Shown piece by piece: positions 1 to 7,926 of a DNA stretch of 64,000 nt. The translations under genes and the position numbers were made by a program. The notes below the pieces were generated by a model. That model made no database searches and had not been told where the DNA came from. It worked only from the letters and a program-made list of their open reading frames with translations. Location: positions 70,317 through 134,316 of the forward strand of contig JAZODG010000007.1 of the NCBI GenBank assembly GCA_045596905.1, given 5' to 3'. Positions within the stretch are counted from its first letter, which is position 1; the number at the start of each line of letters is the position of its first letter. The DNA comes from RGIG1681 sp045596905. GTDB lineage: Bacteria > Bacillota > Clostridia > Christensenellales > UBA1242.

Positions 1-442
1 CATAATAACCGATTCTAAACTTCACAGTAATCGGCTTATCTGTCGCCTGCACACACGCTTCAATAATCTCTCTTGCAAGGTCGATATTGTTAAGAAGTGC
101 CGACCCATCAAAATTTGATATAATTTTCCTTGCTGGACACCCCATGTTAATATCAATAACATCAAACTTATCAAGTAGTGGATTTTTTACAGCTTCAGCC
201 ATAATATCTGGCTCATGTCCAAACAACTGAACTGCCGTTGGCCTGTCTGAATCAAAAGATGCAAGCAACTCTTCTGTCTTCTTGTTTTTATAATGCAAAG
301 CCTTGCTGCTAATCATTTCAGTGCAAACCAAACCTGCACCATATTCTAGACACATATGTCTAAAAGCCACATCAGTATATCCTGCCATTGGCGCCAATAT
401 TAAATTTGATTTCAACTCAACATTTTTAATAAAAATACTCAT
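1..442 (-). CDS. dus: tRNA-dihydrouridine synthase, C-terminus cut by window edge
   Basis: This is the first ~147 codons of an FMN-dependent tRNA-dihydrouridine synthase, which reduces uridines in the tRNA D-loop. Translating the minus strand from the ATG at 442 gives the flavin-site motif APMAGYTDVAFR, then DINMGCPARKI and VKFRIGYY, the hallmark order of the Dus family (closest in style to DusB). The catalytic cysteine seen in most members (NMGCP) is present. The frame stays open to base 1, so the C-terminal helical tRNA-binding domain lies outside the window. No gene is fused to it, and a flippase gene follows to the right on the same strand. DusB versus another Dus subtype cannot be settled from a fragment. 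Confidence 0.93.
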   Translation of the reverse strand, partial: MSIFIKNVELKSNLILAPMAGYTDVAFRHMCLEYGAGLVCTEMISSKALHYKNKKTEELLASFDSDRPTAVQLFGHEPDIMAEAVKNPLLDKFDVIDINMGCPARKIISNFDGSALLNNIDLAREIIEACVQATDKPITVKFRIGYY

Positions 443-473
443 GCACTTATTTTAGCAAACTTTTCTCAATTAA

Positions 474-2012
474 TCAAGTTGAATGCAATTTGGTTTTTTC
501 TTTCACAACAAACAATAAATAATAGCTCAAAACAAAGCACAAAACTGCAACCATTCCACCAACAAACAACGCCACCGTTTCATTAGCAAATATGCCAACT
601 ATTATATTGCTAGCAAACGCCACCAAACACACTAAACATTCCTGCACAGCAACTCCCAAATAAACGTTTGAAATACGGGCTGTGGTTCTCTTTTTTATTT
701 CAGTATAGTTCATTGAAAATACAGTGAAATATGACACCCCACCAGAAAGCATAACACCATAAATATTAATCTTCGGATACCCCACCAAAACAACAGTTAA
801 CACAATCTTAATCACTGCACCAACAACGATAGATTTTGCTGTGTTTTTTTGACCACCAAGCCCTTGCAACGCCCCTGCAGAAATTTGAACAAGCGACAAA
901 AATATCAAGTTAATACAACCCAAAAACAACAAAATTGTCGCCACTTTTAACTCTTCAAATGAAAGCGTTTTATAATACAAAAAACTTAAAATTTGTTTTC
1001 CAAAAACAACAAAACAAACAGCGCACGCAAGAGTCACACACAAGGTTATTTGAAAAGACTTTTCTATTAGGTGTTTAACTTCCATTTCATTTTTCCTCAC
1101 GCTTGCAGCACTTATGTTTGGCAACACTGAAGCAGAGATTGCAACGGCAATAATAATTGGAATATTAATAATCGGGTCAACCACACCAAATTGCAAACCA
1201 AACAAAGACGTCGCATTCGCACTTGATAGTCCAATTTTCATAAGCAAATTCACAACAAGAACACTATCAATAATTGAAACAATAGGATATGCTAAGCCAC
1301 CAAAAGTTATGGGCAAAGCAACTGATAAAAGCTGTTTTGATAAATATCTATATCCATATTGTGCTGTTTGATTCCCTTTGTGTTTCTTTCTTGACAACAA
1401 ATAATAAACAAACAACACAAGCATAGCAATGAGTTCACTTGCAGATATTCCAACAACTGCACCAAGCACACCAAAACTTACACCAAATGGCAATAATTTT
1501 TTTGCAAAATAAAGTCCAAAAACCAATTTTCCAACCTGCTCAATCACTCCAGAAATGGCAGTTGGAATCATATTGAGATTACCCTGAAAATAGCCCCTTA
1601 AAACCGAAAGCACTCCAACAAACACAATTGCAGGAGCAATGCCATAATAGCAAATATAAATATTAAAATTTCCCTGCAATCTGGCAATATATTTTGCCAA
1701 AACAACCACCAAGGCTAAACAGATGCCGGATATAACAATCAAATATAATAAAGCAGACCTTAAAAGCCGATGAGAATCTTTAAATCTGCCCTGCGAATTA
1801 TATTCAGAAACAAGTTTTGACATGGCAACGGGAATGCCAGAAGTTGACACCGACAATAAGAAAGAATAAAAAGGAAATATCAACTGATATTCCCCCATTC
1901 CCTGAAGTCCAAGCAAGTTTGCAAGGGGGATTCTGTACACTGCGCCAATAACCTTCCCAATAAGGTTAAACACAATCAAAATAATCGCACCCTTAACAAA
2001 TTTATTGTTCAT
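474..2012 (-). CDS. SpoVB/MurJ-type lipid-linked glycan flippase
   Basis: Polytopic inner-membrane protein of about 512 residues with roughly 14 hydrophobic segments and the N-terminal signature of the polysaccharide biosynthesis/MurJ superfamily (FNLIGKVIGAVYRIPLANLLG, then GEYQLIFPFYSFLLSVSTSGIP). Members flip undecaprenyl-linked cell-wall precursors across the membrane. Length and N-terminal motif fit SpoVB of endospore formers (518 aa in Bacillus subtilis), which acts in spore cortex synthesis, but YabM/MurJ-like paralogues share the fold. I chose the ATG at 2012 because the residues before it are hydrophilic and the alternative is a TTG at 2036. Neither start has a convincing Shine-Dalgarno, so translation may depend on coupling to the gene upstream, whose stop is 33 nt away. 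Confidence 0.85.
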   Translation of the reverse strand: MNNKFVKGAIILIVFNLIGKVIGAVYRIPLANLLGLQGMGEYQLIFPFYSFLLSVSTSGIPVAMSKLVSEYNSQGRFKDSHRLLRSALLYLIVISGICLALVVVLAKYIARLQGNFNIYICYYGIAPAIVFVGVLSVLRGYFQGNLNMIPTAISGVIEQVGKLVFGLYFAKKLLPFGVSFGVLGAVVGISASELIAMLVLFVYYLLSRKKHKGNQTAQYGYRYLSKQLLSVALPITFGGLAYPIVSIIDSVLVVNLLMKIGLSSANATSLFGLQFGVVDPIINIPIIIAVAISASVLPNISAASVRKNEMEVKHLIEKSFQITLCVTLACAVCFVVFGKQILSFLYYKTLSFEELKVATILLFLGCINLIFLSLVQISAGALQGLGGQKNTAKSIVVGAVIKIVLTVVLVGYPKINIYGVMLSGGVSYFTVFSMNYTEIKKRTTARISNVYLGVAVQECLVCLVAFASNIIVGIFANETVALFVGGMVAVLCFVLSYYLLFVVKEKTKLHST

Positions 2013-2045
2013 GTTTTTAGTATGTGATACTTGCAAAATATAATA

Positions 2046-2639
2046 CTAAATTGCACTAAATTCAATGTCAAAACTAATCTTTGCCCCTTCAAGTTCGTCG
2101 CTTGCAAAAGCACCCAGCCAAATTAAAAATGTAATCTTTTCGGTTTTTGAAGAGTCCAAAAACCTTGAAAGTTCAACTTCATTTTCTTCAAGGGACTTTG
2201 TTGAATCTTTCACATCTTTAATGGATACAAAAATATTCTTTCTTTCGTCCAAAATTATATTTGCATCATGAGAAGAATCTATCACAATATTCTTAATAAC
2301 CACCCTAAAATTAACCTGTGATTTCACAAACACAGTTGCATAATAACCCTCACTTGTCCCCTGGTCGGTTATTGTTGACGGAATCTGAGTTTCAGAATCA
2401 ACGTCGCCAGTTGCAGGCTTCAATCCAAGCTCCATGCTTGACAGCTTCAGTTTGTCAGCATTTTGTGTAAGTTTTTCATCATAAAAAACTCCGACCCCGT
2501 CTGACGCAATCACATTCACAGCTGTCACAAGCACTTTTGTTTTGCTATAAACAAAGGTTGAAAAACTGGCACCAATAACTGAAAATATCAACGCTAAATA
2601 TAATATAAGAATAGTTGCAGATACAGATTTTTTATTCAT
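2046..2639 (-). CDS. Exported protein, possibly TasA/camelysin-like
   Basis: A 197-residue protein with one hydrophobic segment at residues 8-30, so either a signal peptide or a single membrane anchor, followed by a beta-rich hydrophilic ectodomain. I do not recognise the family with certainty. The size, the N-terminal helix and the C-terminal pattern (TFLIWLGAFASDELEGAKISF) recall the TasA/camelysin fold, whose members end with a similar IWLEG...GAKI strand pair and form matrix fibres or act as surface proteins. The catalytic features of a protease are not visible. It lies 33 nt upstream of the flippase on the same strand and may be co-transcribed with it. Function is unknown. Confidence 0.7.
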   Translation of the reverse strand: MNKKSVSATILILYLALIFSVIGASFSTFVYSKTKVLVTAVNVIASDGVGVFYDEKLTQNADKLKLSSMELGLKPATGDVDSETQIPSTITDQGTSEGYYATVFVKSQVNFRVVIKNIVIDSSHDANIILDERKNIFVSIKDVKDSTKSLEENEVELSRFLDSSKTEKITFLIWLGAFASDELEGAKISFDIEFSAI

Positions 2640-2689
2640 AAGTCACCCATAGATAATATTGGACAACTATTCAAAAAATTAAACACACA

Positions 2690-2714
2690 AAAAGGAGTGA
2701 AATTCACTCCTTTT
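2690..2714 (-). terminator. Rho-independent terminator
   Basis: A 10-bp stem (AAAAGGAGTG with CACTCCTTTT) around a 5-nt loop, followed on the minus strand by a T-rich tract. It lies just after the 62-residue membrane protein gene and before the exported 197-residue protein, so it separates the two transcription units. Confidence 0.85.
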
Positions 2715-2723
2715 AAATCATTA

Positions 2724-2912
2724 TTATCTTCTCATATCTCTTGCATATTTCCAGATGATGAATGAAGAAATCAAAACAAGCACAACAGTAGCAACTGAAA
2801 GCCACAAAACAGTTGTGTTATACTTTGACACGAACACGCAAGCAACAGAAATAGCAATGAGCAAAATATTAATAATAAATGTAATTAATAAAGTTCTTCT
2901 TGAAACGTCCAT
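2724..2912 (-). CDS. Small two-helix membrane protein, unknown function
   Basis: A 62-residue protein made almost entirely of two hydrophobic helices (about residues 8-29 and 34-53) with a basic C-terminal tail (KYARDMRR), typical of a small inner-membrane hairpin protein with the tail in the cytosol. The start is supported by a strong Shine-Dalgarno (AAGGTGG) about six bases before the ATG, and the gene is closed by its own terminator, so it is likely a real monocistronic gene and not a chance frame. I do not recognise a family. Confidence 0.7.
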   Translation of the reverse strand: MDVSRRTLLITFIINILLIAISVACVFVSKYNTTVLWLSVATVVLVLISSFIIWKYARDMRR

Positions 2913-2991
2913 AAGTAAACCACCTTATATATTTTATATGATTATTCTATCATATAAATAATTATATTTCTATACTTTTGGAAAAATTCCT

Positions 2992-3255
2992 TTAATTTTT
3001 TAATTTATAAATTGTTCTTCCAGCATCAAGATTAATTTTTTCAATAACATTTTCATGCTGAAATTCTTTTCTAACAAGGTTTTTTATTGTTGTTCCACCA
3101 TGATAACCATGCACCACAACCAAGCATTTAATGTCTGCATCATACGCATTCATTTCATATAACAGCTGTATCTTTGCATCTTCTTTGGTCATTTCATGCA
3201 AATCAACAACCTTATATTTTCCGTAATAATACTCAATAAACTTATCAGGAACCAT
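2992..3255 (-). CDS. Smr-domain protein
   Basis: An 87-residue protein consisting of one Smr (small MutS-related) domain. The two family motifs are visible: a DLH-type first motif (VVDLHEMTKEDAKIQLL, where the usual DLHG is DLHE) and the HGxG-like second motif (VVHGYHGGTTIKNLV). Smr domains bind or nick branched nucleic acids or act as RNA endonucleases, and some stand-alone members lack activity. The ATG overlaps the stop of the upstream exported protein (TAATG), so translation is coupled, although the partner's job is unknown. The altered first motif leaves catalysis open. Confidence 0.82.
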   Translation of the reverse strand: MVPDKFIEYYYGKYKVVDLHEMTKEDAKIQLLYEMNAYDADIKCLVVVHGYHGGTTIKNLVRKEFQHENVIEKINLDAGRTIYKLKN

Positions 3256-4709
3256 TACGCACCAAATCCCACAACATTTCCGTCTGTATCACAAACTTCA
3301 TTTGCATATTTTGTTCTCAAATCCCAATACTTGTATGTATAGATTTTTGATTCAGCGTCATAGCTATAAAATTGTTCAACATTTGCATCATTAAGTTCAA
3401 AATACTTGAAAGCAAAGTCAAACTCAAATGAATAGTTTTTAAGTGAAACTTTCACAACATAATCATTATATCCACTGCCTGAATCAACAAAATAATTGCT
3501 GGTTGACAAATTCATAATATAATAATTATCCATTGGAGCAAGTGAGCAGAAGCTTTCGTCACTCATAACAAAGTCTGCATTTTCACCATTAACCAAATAT
3601 TCAACTTTGCCGTTGGTGTAAACTGTTCTAAATCTTACATAGAGTTTGCTAACCTTGTTTGTAAAGTTAACGTTATATGTTGCCTGTTCACCACGTGCAG
3701 CCAAATAATTTTCAGCCTTTTCAGCTGACAAATATTCATCTAAAAGTGATGGATTTGCAAGGATTTGTTCGTTTGTATAAGACGAAATATCAATCTTTGA
3801 TGAACTTGTGAAAACATATCCTTCATCAAAGTCTGGTGAGCCTGAAACTTCAACCTGCAAAAACTCAGGAATTTCTAGGAACACAAACACAGATACGATA
3901 TAACTGTCTTGAATAATAATTTTTCCATCTTTGCCGTACACAAAAGATTGCAAAACAATGGTTGAGTTAATGTTTTCTGTCAAGGCATCTTCAGGAACTT
4001 TGCAGTTAACAATAAGCTCACGATTAAGTGAATCGATTTTAACACTTGAGAACACATCTGTATCAAGGTTTGATTCATCAATACGTATCAAGTCGCCATC
4101 AATCTTTTCAATATCATCTGAGCCTGCTGCATCTTGAAGAGTATAAGAATATCTATAATCTAAACCGTCAGCATATCCAACAATTGAGTTTGGAAACAAG
4201 TTAACATATTCTTCACCATAATATGCGTTATCAAAAACTTGAAACTCACTTGGAACGCTATCAATTATTTTTAAAACAAAGCTGTCTTCCACCCCACCAA
4301 CCCCGGTTGTAATGGTAACAAGCCCTTCTTTTAAATACTTAACATAACATTTGCCATCAAGCAAAACAACCTTTGCAACGGTTGGGTCTGAAGACTTGAT
4401 GCTAACATCTGTTGTATTTGTTGATGTTGCTGCATAAACAGCTATTGGAAACAAGTTGTTTGCTTCACTGTTCATGTAAACTGTTGTGCTTTTTATTGTA
4501 ACTAAATCATCAACTTCCATTGATTCGCCCTTAATATCAGGCTCAGTATAAATATAACCTTTAAGGTCTTCAACCGGCTGAACAAAACGAACGTCATAAA
4601 TATAGTAGGTTTTATTCTTGTTAATGATAATAAAACCACTCATTGCAATGACGATCAAGGCTGTCAAGCCACCCATAAACAATAACAATAATTTGAAAGT
4701 ATTTTTCAT
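3255..4709 (-). CDS. Membrane-anchored exported protein with Ig-like region
   Basis: A 484-residue protein with one N-terminal transmembrane segment (about residues 7-29) and a large extracellular part. Residues about 90-150 contain a pattern of the bacterial Ig-like type (SSDPTVAKV followed by YLKEGLVTITTG), as in BIG_2 domains of surface proteins. The rest is beta-strand-rich and rich in Tyr, Asp and Ser, without enzyme motifs that I can see. The start has a Shine-Dalgarno (GGGAAGG). It is the first gene of a two-gene unit with the Smr-domain gene. Role on the cell surface is inferred only from topology. Confidence 0.75.
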   Translation of the reverse strand: MKNTFKLLLLFMGGLTALIVIAMSGFIIINKNKTYYIYDVRFVQPVEDLKGYIYTEPDIKGESMEVDDLVTIKSTTVYMNSEANNLFPIAVYAATSTNTTDVSIKSSDPTVAKVVLLDGKCYVKYLKEGLVTITTGVGGVEDSFVLKIIDSVPSEFQVFDNAYYGEEYVNLFPNSIVGYADGLDYRYSYTLQDAAGSDDIEKIDGDLIRIDESNLDTDVFSSVKIDSLNRELIVNCKVPEDALTENINSTIVLQSFVYGKDGKIIIQDSYIVSVFVFLEIPEFLQVEVSGSPDFDEGYVFTSSSKIDISSYTNEQILANPSLLDEYLSAEKAENYLAARGEQATYNVNFTNKVSKLYVRFRTVYTNGKVEYLVNGENADFVMSDESFCSLAPMDNYYIMNLSTSNYFVDSGSGYNDYVVKVSLKNYSFEFDFAFKYFELNDANVEQFYSYDAESKIYTYKYWDLRTKYANEVCDTDGNVVGFGA

Positions 4710-4792
4710 AAATCCTTCCCTATATTATAATACATAATAAATATATAATATTTATTCATGGTGTGTCAAACAAAATAAGGAACTGAAAAACA

Positions 4793-4824
4793 AAAAAGAG
4801 AAGTGAGTGTTCACTTCCCTTTTT
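4793..4824 (-). terminator. Terminator of the beta-helix protein gene
   Basis: An imperfect stem (AAAAGGGAAGTGA against TCACTTCTCTTTT, with one mismatched position) around ACAC, followed on the minus strand by a T-run. It starts some 15 nt after the stop codon of the 597-residue gene. Confidence 0.75.
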
Positions 4825-4839
4825 ACTTTTTAATTTGTA

Positions 4840-6633
4840 TTAGTATTCAACTGAACCGAACCAGTTAAATCTAACGCCGTCCAAATCATTCATACCAAGT
4901 CCAGCATAAATTGTTGAAGAGATTTTGAAGTTCAAAGCTTTATTGCTGAATGCGATGCAGTTTTCTCTGCTTCTATGATATGTGAAGAGTGTAGCTGAAT
5001 AGTTTTGATAAACTGTTGATGTAACCTTATATTTTGAAAGGTTTGTTTTACCTGTAAGTGTAATGTTTGCACCAGTTTGAGTTTCATCGAATGCAACAGT
5101 TGCACCAATGATTTGTCTACCATAACCGTAAGCAATCAAAACATTAACATTTGAATCAACAATAACATTTTCAAATTTAACAAGTTCTTTGTTTGTTTTG
5201 TCTTTTGTGTTTAATACGTCAACAATAACACCAGCATATACACAGTCATAATCAACATCTGCAACGATTGAAACATTTTTGAATGTTGATTTGTTTGCGT
5301 CGCTGTCAGCTGTTAAGAACACAGCAATACCAGCAGCTTTTCCTAAGCTATTGTTGTGAGCTGTTGTTCCAAGAGCTGTATAGTATTCTGCTCTCTTTTC
5401 TGCAGAAGCAGCAACTTCTTTAACACTAAATTCAATGTTTGTGTTTTCAACATTGATTGTTTCAGCAACAACGAACATACCAGCAACTGTTAATCTTTGT
5501 TGTTTAGCAGCAACTTCTTTTGAAATGTTGTCTTGAATTGTTGTTTCAATACGTGAATCTTTAACATCAACTTCTGTTGCATAAGCAGCAACACCAGCAA
5601 CATAATATCTGTAACCAGCGTTTGTCAAAATTTCAACATCAACTGTTGATTTTTCAACTTCAACATTTTGAGCAGCAGCAAACAATCCACCGATTGCGTT
5701 ATAACCAATTGGAACAAGTTCATTGTTTGCATTGAATGTATACAAAGCATATGCAAATGCATTGATAGTTGAATCAACTGTTACGTTTTCAACTTTTGTA
5801 TCAACTGCAACACCAGCAATTGAACCAACTGCAACTTCTGTCAAGAATGAAGAACCATCAGAATAAACACCATTTTCAATGTTTTCACAAACAGCTTTGT
5901 CAACATTAACTTGCATAGCTTCGATTGTTAAATCTTTAACAACTGCCCCATTCATGTCACCAAACAAAGCAACATGTGAAACCAAGTTTTGTTTTGCGTT
6001 CTTATATGTAAATTCTGATTTAAAGTTGTCAGCGTTTACATTAACAGCGATATTTTTAAGTTTGAAGCCATTTCCGTTGATAACACCAGAAAATGCTGTA
6101 CCATCATTGAAAAGAGGAATGTAATTTACACCAGCAAAATCAATGTTTTTACCAAGTTCGAAATAATATGGAACATAAATTTTGTTTCCATCTTCATCTA
6201 AAACAAATTCGAATACAAGATTTCCTTCTTCATCAACTTTGTTTTGATAAACTTGTTCACCATTTTCATCATACTTTGGAACCAAAGCGCCATTGCCATC
6301 ATCAACCATAACAGGTTCTTTAACAAAAGTTTTCTTTTCTTGAGTTTTTGAACCATATTCTGAAAGCATGCTAACGAAGTTTTCAGCGTTATAAAGAACG
6401 TATGGCAACTCTTCTGAACCATCTCTTAATTCATTGATGTTTTCGTCAATAACGATTTCGTCACCTGGGTCAACAACGTTTTCTCCACCGATCGACACAT
6501 TTGAACCAGTACCACCAATATTTTGATTATTTTTTGATGTAGGTGCAACCAATGAATAAACTGTAAAACTAATCATTGTCACAGCCACTAAAATGCTACA
6601 AATTAAAGATAAAATTAAATTTTTTCTTTTCAT
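4840..6633 (-). CDS. Secreted beta-helix (GLUG-like) repeat protein
   Basis: A 597-residue exported protein with a signal peptide or anchor at residues 5-31. From about residue 170 it shows recurrent short motifs of the right-handed beta-helix/GLUG type: GVINGNGFKLKNIAVN, LFGDMNGAVVKDLTIE, then repeated V-E-N/K-x-T/S-x-V/I turns (VENVTVDST, VEKSTVDVE, VKDSRIETT, VENTNIEFS, FKNVSIVAD). Such solenoids occur in adhesins, pectate-lyase-like enzymes and phage tail proteins. No catalytic residues are identifiable, so an adhesin or surface role is an inference. A consensus promoter and a GGGAGGT Shine-Dalgarno precede it and a terminator follows, making it monocistronic. Its Ala/Val/Asn/Thr-rich composition differs from the enzymes nearby. 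Confidence 0.78.
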   Translation of the reverse strand: MKRKNLILSLICSILVAVTMISFTVYSLVAPTSKNNQNIGGTGSNVSIGGENVVDPGDEIVIDENINELRDGSEELPYVLYNAENFVSMLSEYGSKTQEKKTFVKEPVMVDDGNGALVPKYDENGEQVYQNKVDEEGNLVFEFVLDEDGNKIYVPYYFELGKNIDFAGVNYIPLFNDGTAFSGVINGNGFKLKNIAVNVNADNFKSEFTYKNAKQNLVSHVALFGDMNGAVVKDLTIEAMQVNVDKAVCENIENGVYSDGSSFLTEVAVGSIAGVAVDTKVENVTVDSTINAFAYALYTFNANNELVPIGYNAIGGLFAAAQNVEVEKSTVDVEILTNAGYRYYVAGVAAYATEVDVKDSRIETTIQDNISKEVAAKQQRLTVAGMFVVAETINVENTNIEFSVKEVAASAEKRAEYYTALGTTAHNNSLGKAAGIAVFLTADSDANKSTFKNVSIVADVDYDCVYAGVIVDVLNTKDKTNKELVKFENVIVDSNVNVLIAYGYGRQIIGATVAFDETQTGANITLTGKTNLSKYKVTSTVYQNYSATLFTYHRSRENCIAFSNKALNFKISSTIYAGLGMNDLDGVRFNWFGSVEY

Positions 6634-6662
6634 TTTTCACAGACCTCCCTTGTCTTTTTAAT

Positions 6663-6691
6663 ATTATACTCTCTTATAGCCAAAATGTCAA
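6663..6691 (-). promoter_or_regulatory. Consensus sigma-A promoter for the beta-helix gene
   Basis: Perfect TTGACA (6686-6691) and perfect TATAAT (6663-6668) separated by 17 nt, about 30 nt before the start codon, with a GGGAGGT ribosome binding site between. This is among the strongest promoters visible in the window and predicts high expression of the secreted protein. Confidence 0.9.
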
Positions 6692-6841
6692 TAGTCATAC
6701 AAAAATTTCTTGCTTTAAAAAACGTAAAGTGTGATTATTTCAGCATTTGAGTACAAAAATAATTTATCTTTTTATAACTCACATATATATCATAACATAA
6801 TTGTATGCCAATTTCAATAGGTTTGTGAAAATTTCATTAAA

Positions 6842-6866
6842 AAAACACCCACAAAGTGGGTGTTTT
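6842..6866 (-). terminator. Terminator after the pyk-lipoprotein pair
   Basis: An 11-bp perfect stem (AAAACACCCAC with GTGGGTGTTTT) with a 3-nt loop followed by a T-tract on the minus strand, ten bases past the lipoprotein stop. Confidence 0.9.
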
Positions 6867-6876
6867 AACTTCTCAT

Positions 6877-7926
6877 TTATCTAACAATTTTAAGTGTTAA
6901 ATTAACAATGAAGAGTGAACCGTCTTTTTTGGTTAAGTTTGTGCAAATATTCACTTCAAGCTCATATCCATTTGCAATAGTGTCTGAAAGCAAAATATAT
7001 GTGCCATCGTCACTTGTTTTTGCAAGATTTTTGTTTGAGAGTTGAATTTGAATATCCCCGTCTTGTTCAATCCAAATACTGTTTTCTGTCAAAATGAACA
7101 TATCAAATTTGACAGCTTTATATGAACCAACTGTTTCAAGCTCATTATAGTCTATTTCAACGGTTTGATCGTTTCTAATAAACTTTCCATAGCCTTTTTC
7201 TAACAGCAAGAATGCATCACCTGCATTTTGTGTTATTGTAACGTCAATTTGACACTTTAAGCCGGTTTGCTCACCGTTTGAGTTCAAAAGATAAACATTA
7301 ACTTTAGTATGGGCAGAATTGCCTCTAATTGAGCTAAATTTCAATCTATTTGGATTATAAACACCAATGATTGTTTCATCTTCTGGCTCAACAAGGAAAT
7401 TGAAGTCATATTCTGTAACTGGTCTGGTTGAAGAAACACCATTTGCATTCACGAATGTTCCCAAAATATTAATGGAAACTGTTTCATAAGCACCAACAAC
7501 CATAGTTGCGTGTTCTGGTCTAATATCAACAGGATATTCTTTTAATCTAATGATGCAGGTGTCTTCAAACTCACCTATTCTCACTTTATATGTAACTTCT
7601 TCAAATTTGTTAGAAGTAACAGTGATTTGACCATCTTCAAACTTATATCTAGCAGAGTTTTGGTCAGTTCCTTTGTTTACAGGGTCAAAATAAATTTTAT
7701 AGCCTGAGCAGGTTGAAGGAAACACCTTATAAGTCAATGGAGTTGTAATGTTTGGGTCAACTTCAAAAACAGCATAACCTGTTTCTTCATCATAAATCAT
7801 TGAGTCGAAGGCAACACCAACGACTTCGTTTTGAGGGGTAGCACCACAACCAGTCAAAACGAAAGATAATGGCAAAAGCACTACCATAAATAAACATAAA
7901 AATAACTTTTTAAACTTACTCTTCAC
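6877..7926 (-). CDS. Lipoprotein translationally coupled to pyk
   Basis: A 349-residue putative lipoprotein: basic N-terminus, hydrophobic core, then the lipobox LTGCG with the acylated cysteine near residue 27. The mature part is beta-rich, with a likely Ig-like first domain and a second domain around residues 140-220, and no enzyme motif that I recognise. A longer frame begins upstream, but I place the start at the GTG at 7926 because a perfect AGGAGG sits six bases before it. That ribosome binding site lies inside the last codons of pyk, and the two reading frames overlap by 11 nt, so the lipoprotein is tied to pyruvate kinase expression. Function is unknown. Confidence 0.8.
   Translation of the reverse strand: MKSKFKKLFLCLFMVVLLPLSFVLTGCGATPQNEVVGVAFDSMIYDEETGYAVFEVDPNITTPLTYKVFPSTCSGYKIYFDPVNKGTDQNSARYKFEDGQITVTSNKFEEVTYKVRIGEFEDTCIIRLKEYPVDIRPEHATMVVGAYETVSINILGTFVNANGVSSTRPVTEYDFNFLVEPEDETIIGVYNPNRLKFSSIRGNSAHTKVNVYLLNSNGEQTGLKCQIDVTITQNAGDAFLLLEKGYGKFIRNDQTVEIDYNELETVGSYKAVKFDMFILTENSIWIEQDGDIQIQLSNKNLAKTSDDGTYILLSDTIANGYELEVNICTNLTKKDGSLFIVNLTLKIVR

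Noticed and set aside
4840..6633. Repeated motifs suggesting a CRISPR or tandem DNA repeat
   Set aside because: Repetition is at the protein level (beta-helix turns) and the DNA units differ; no repeat-spacer pattern.
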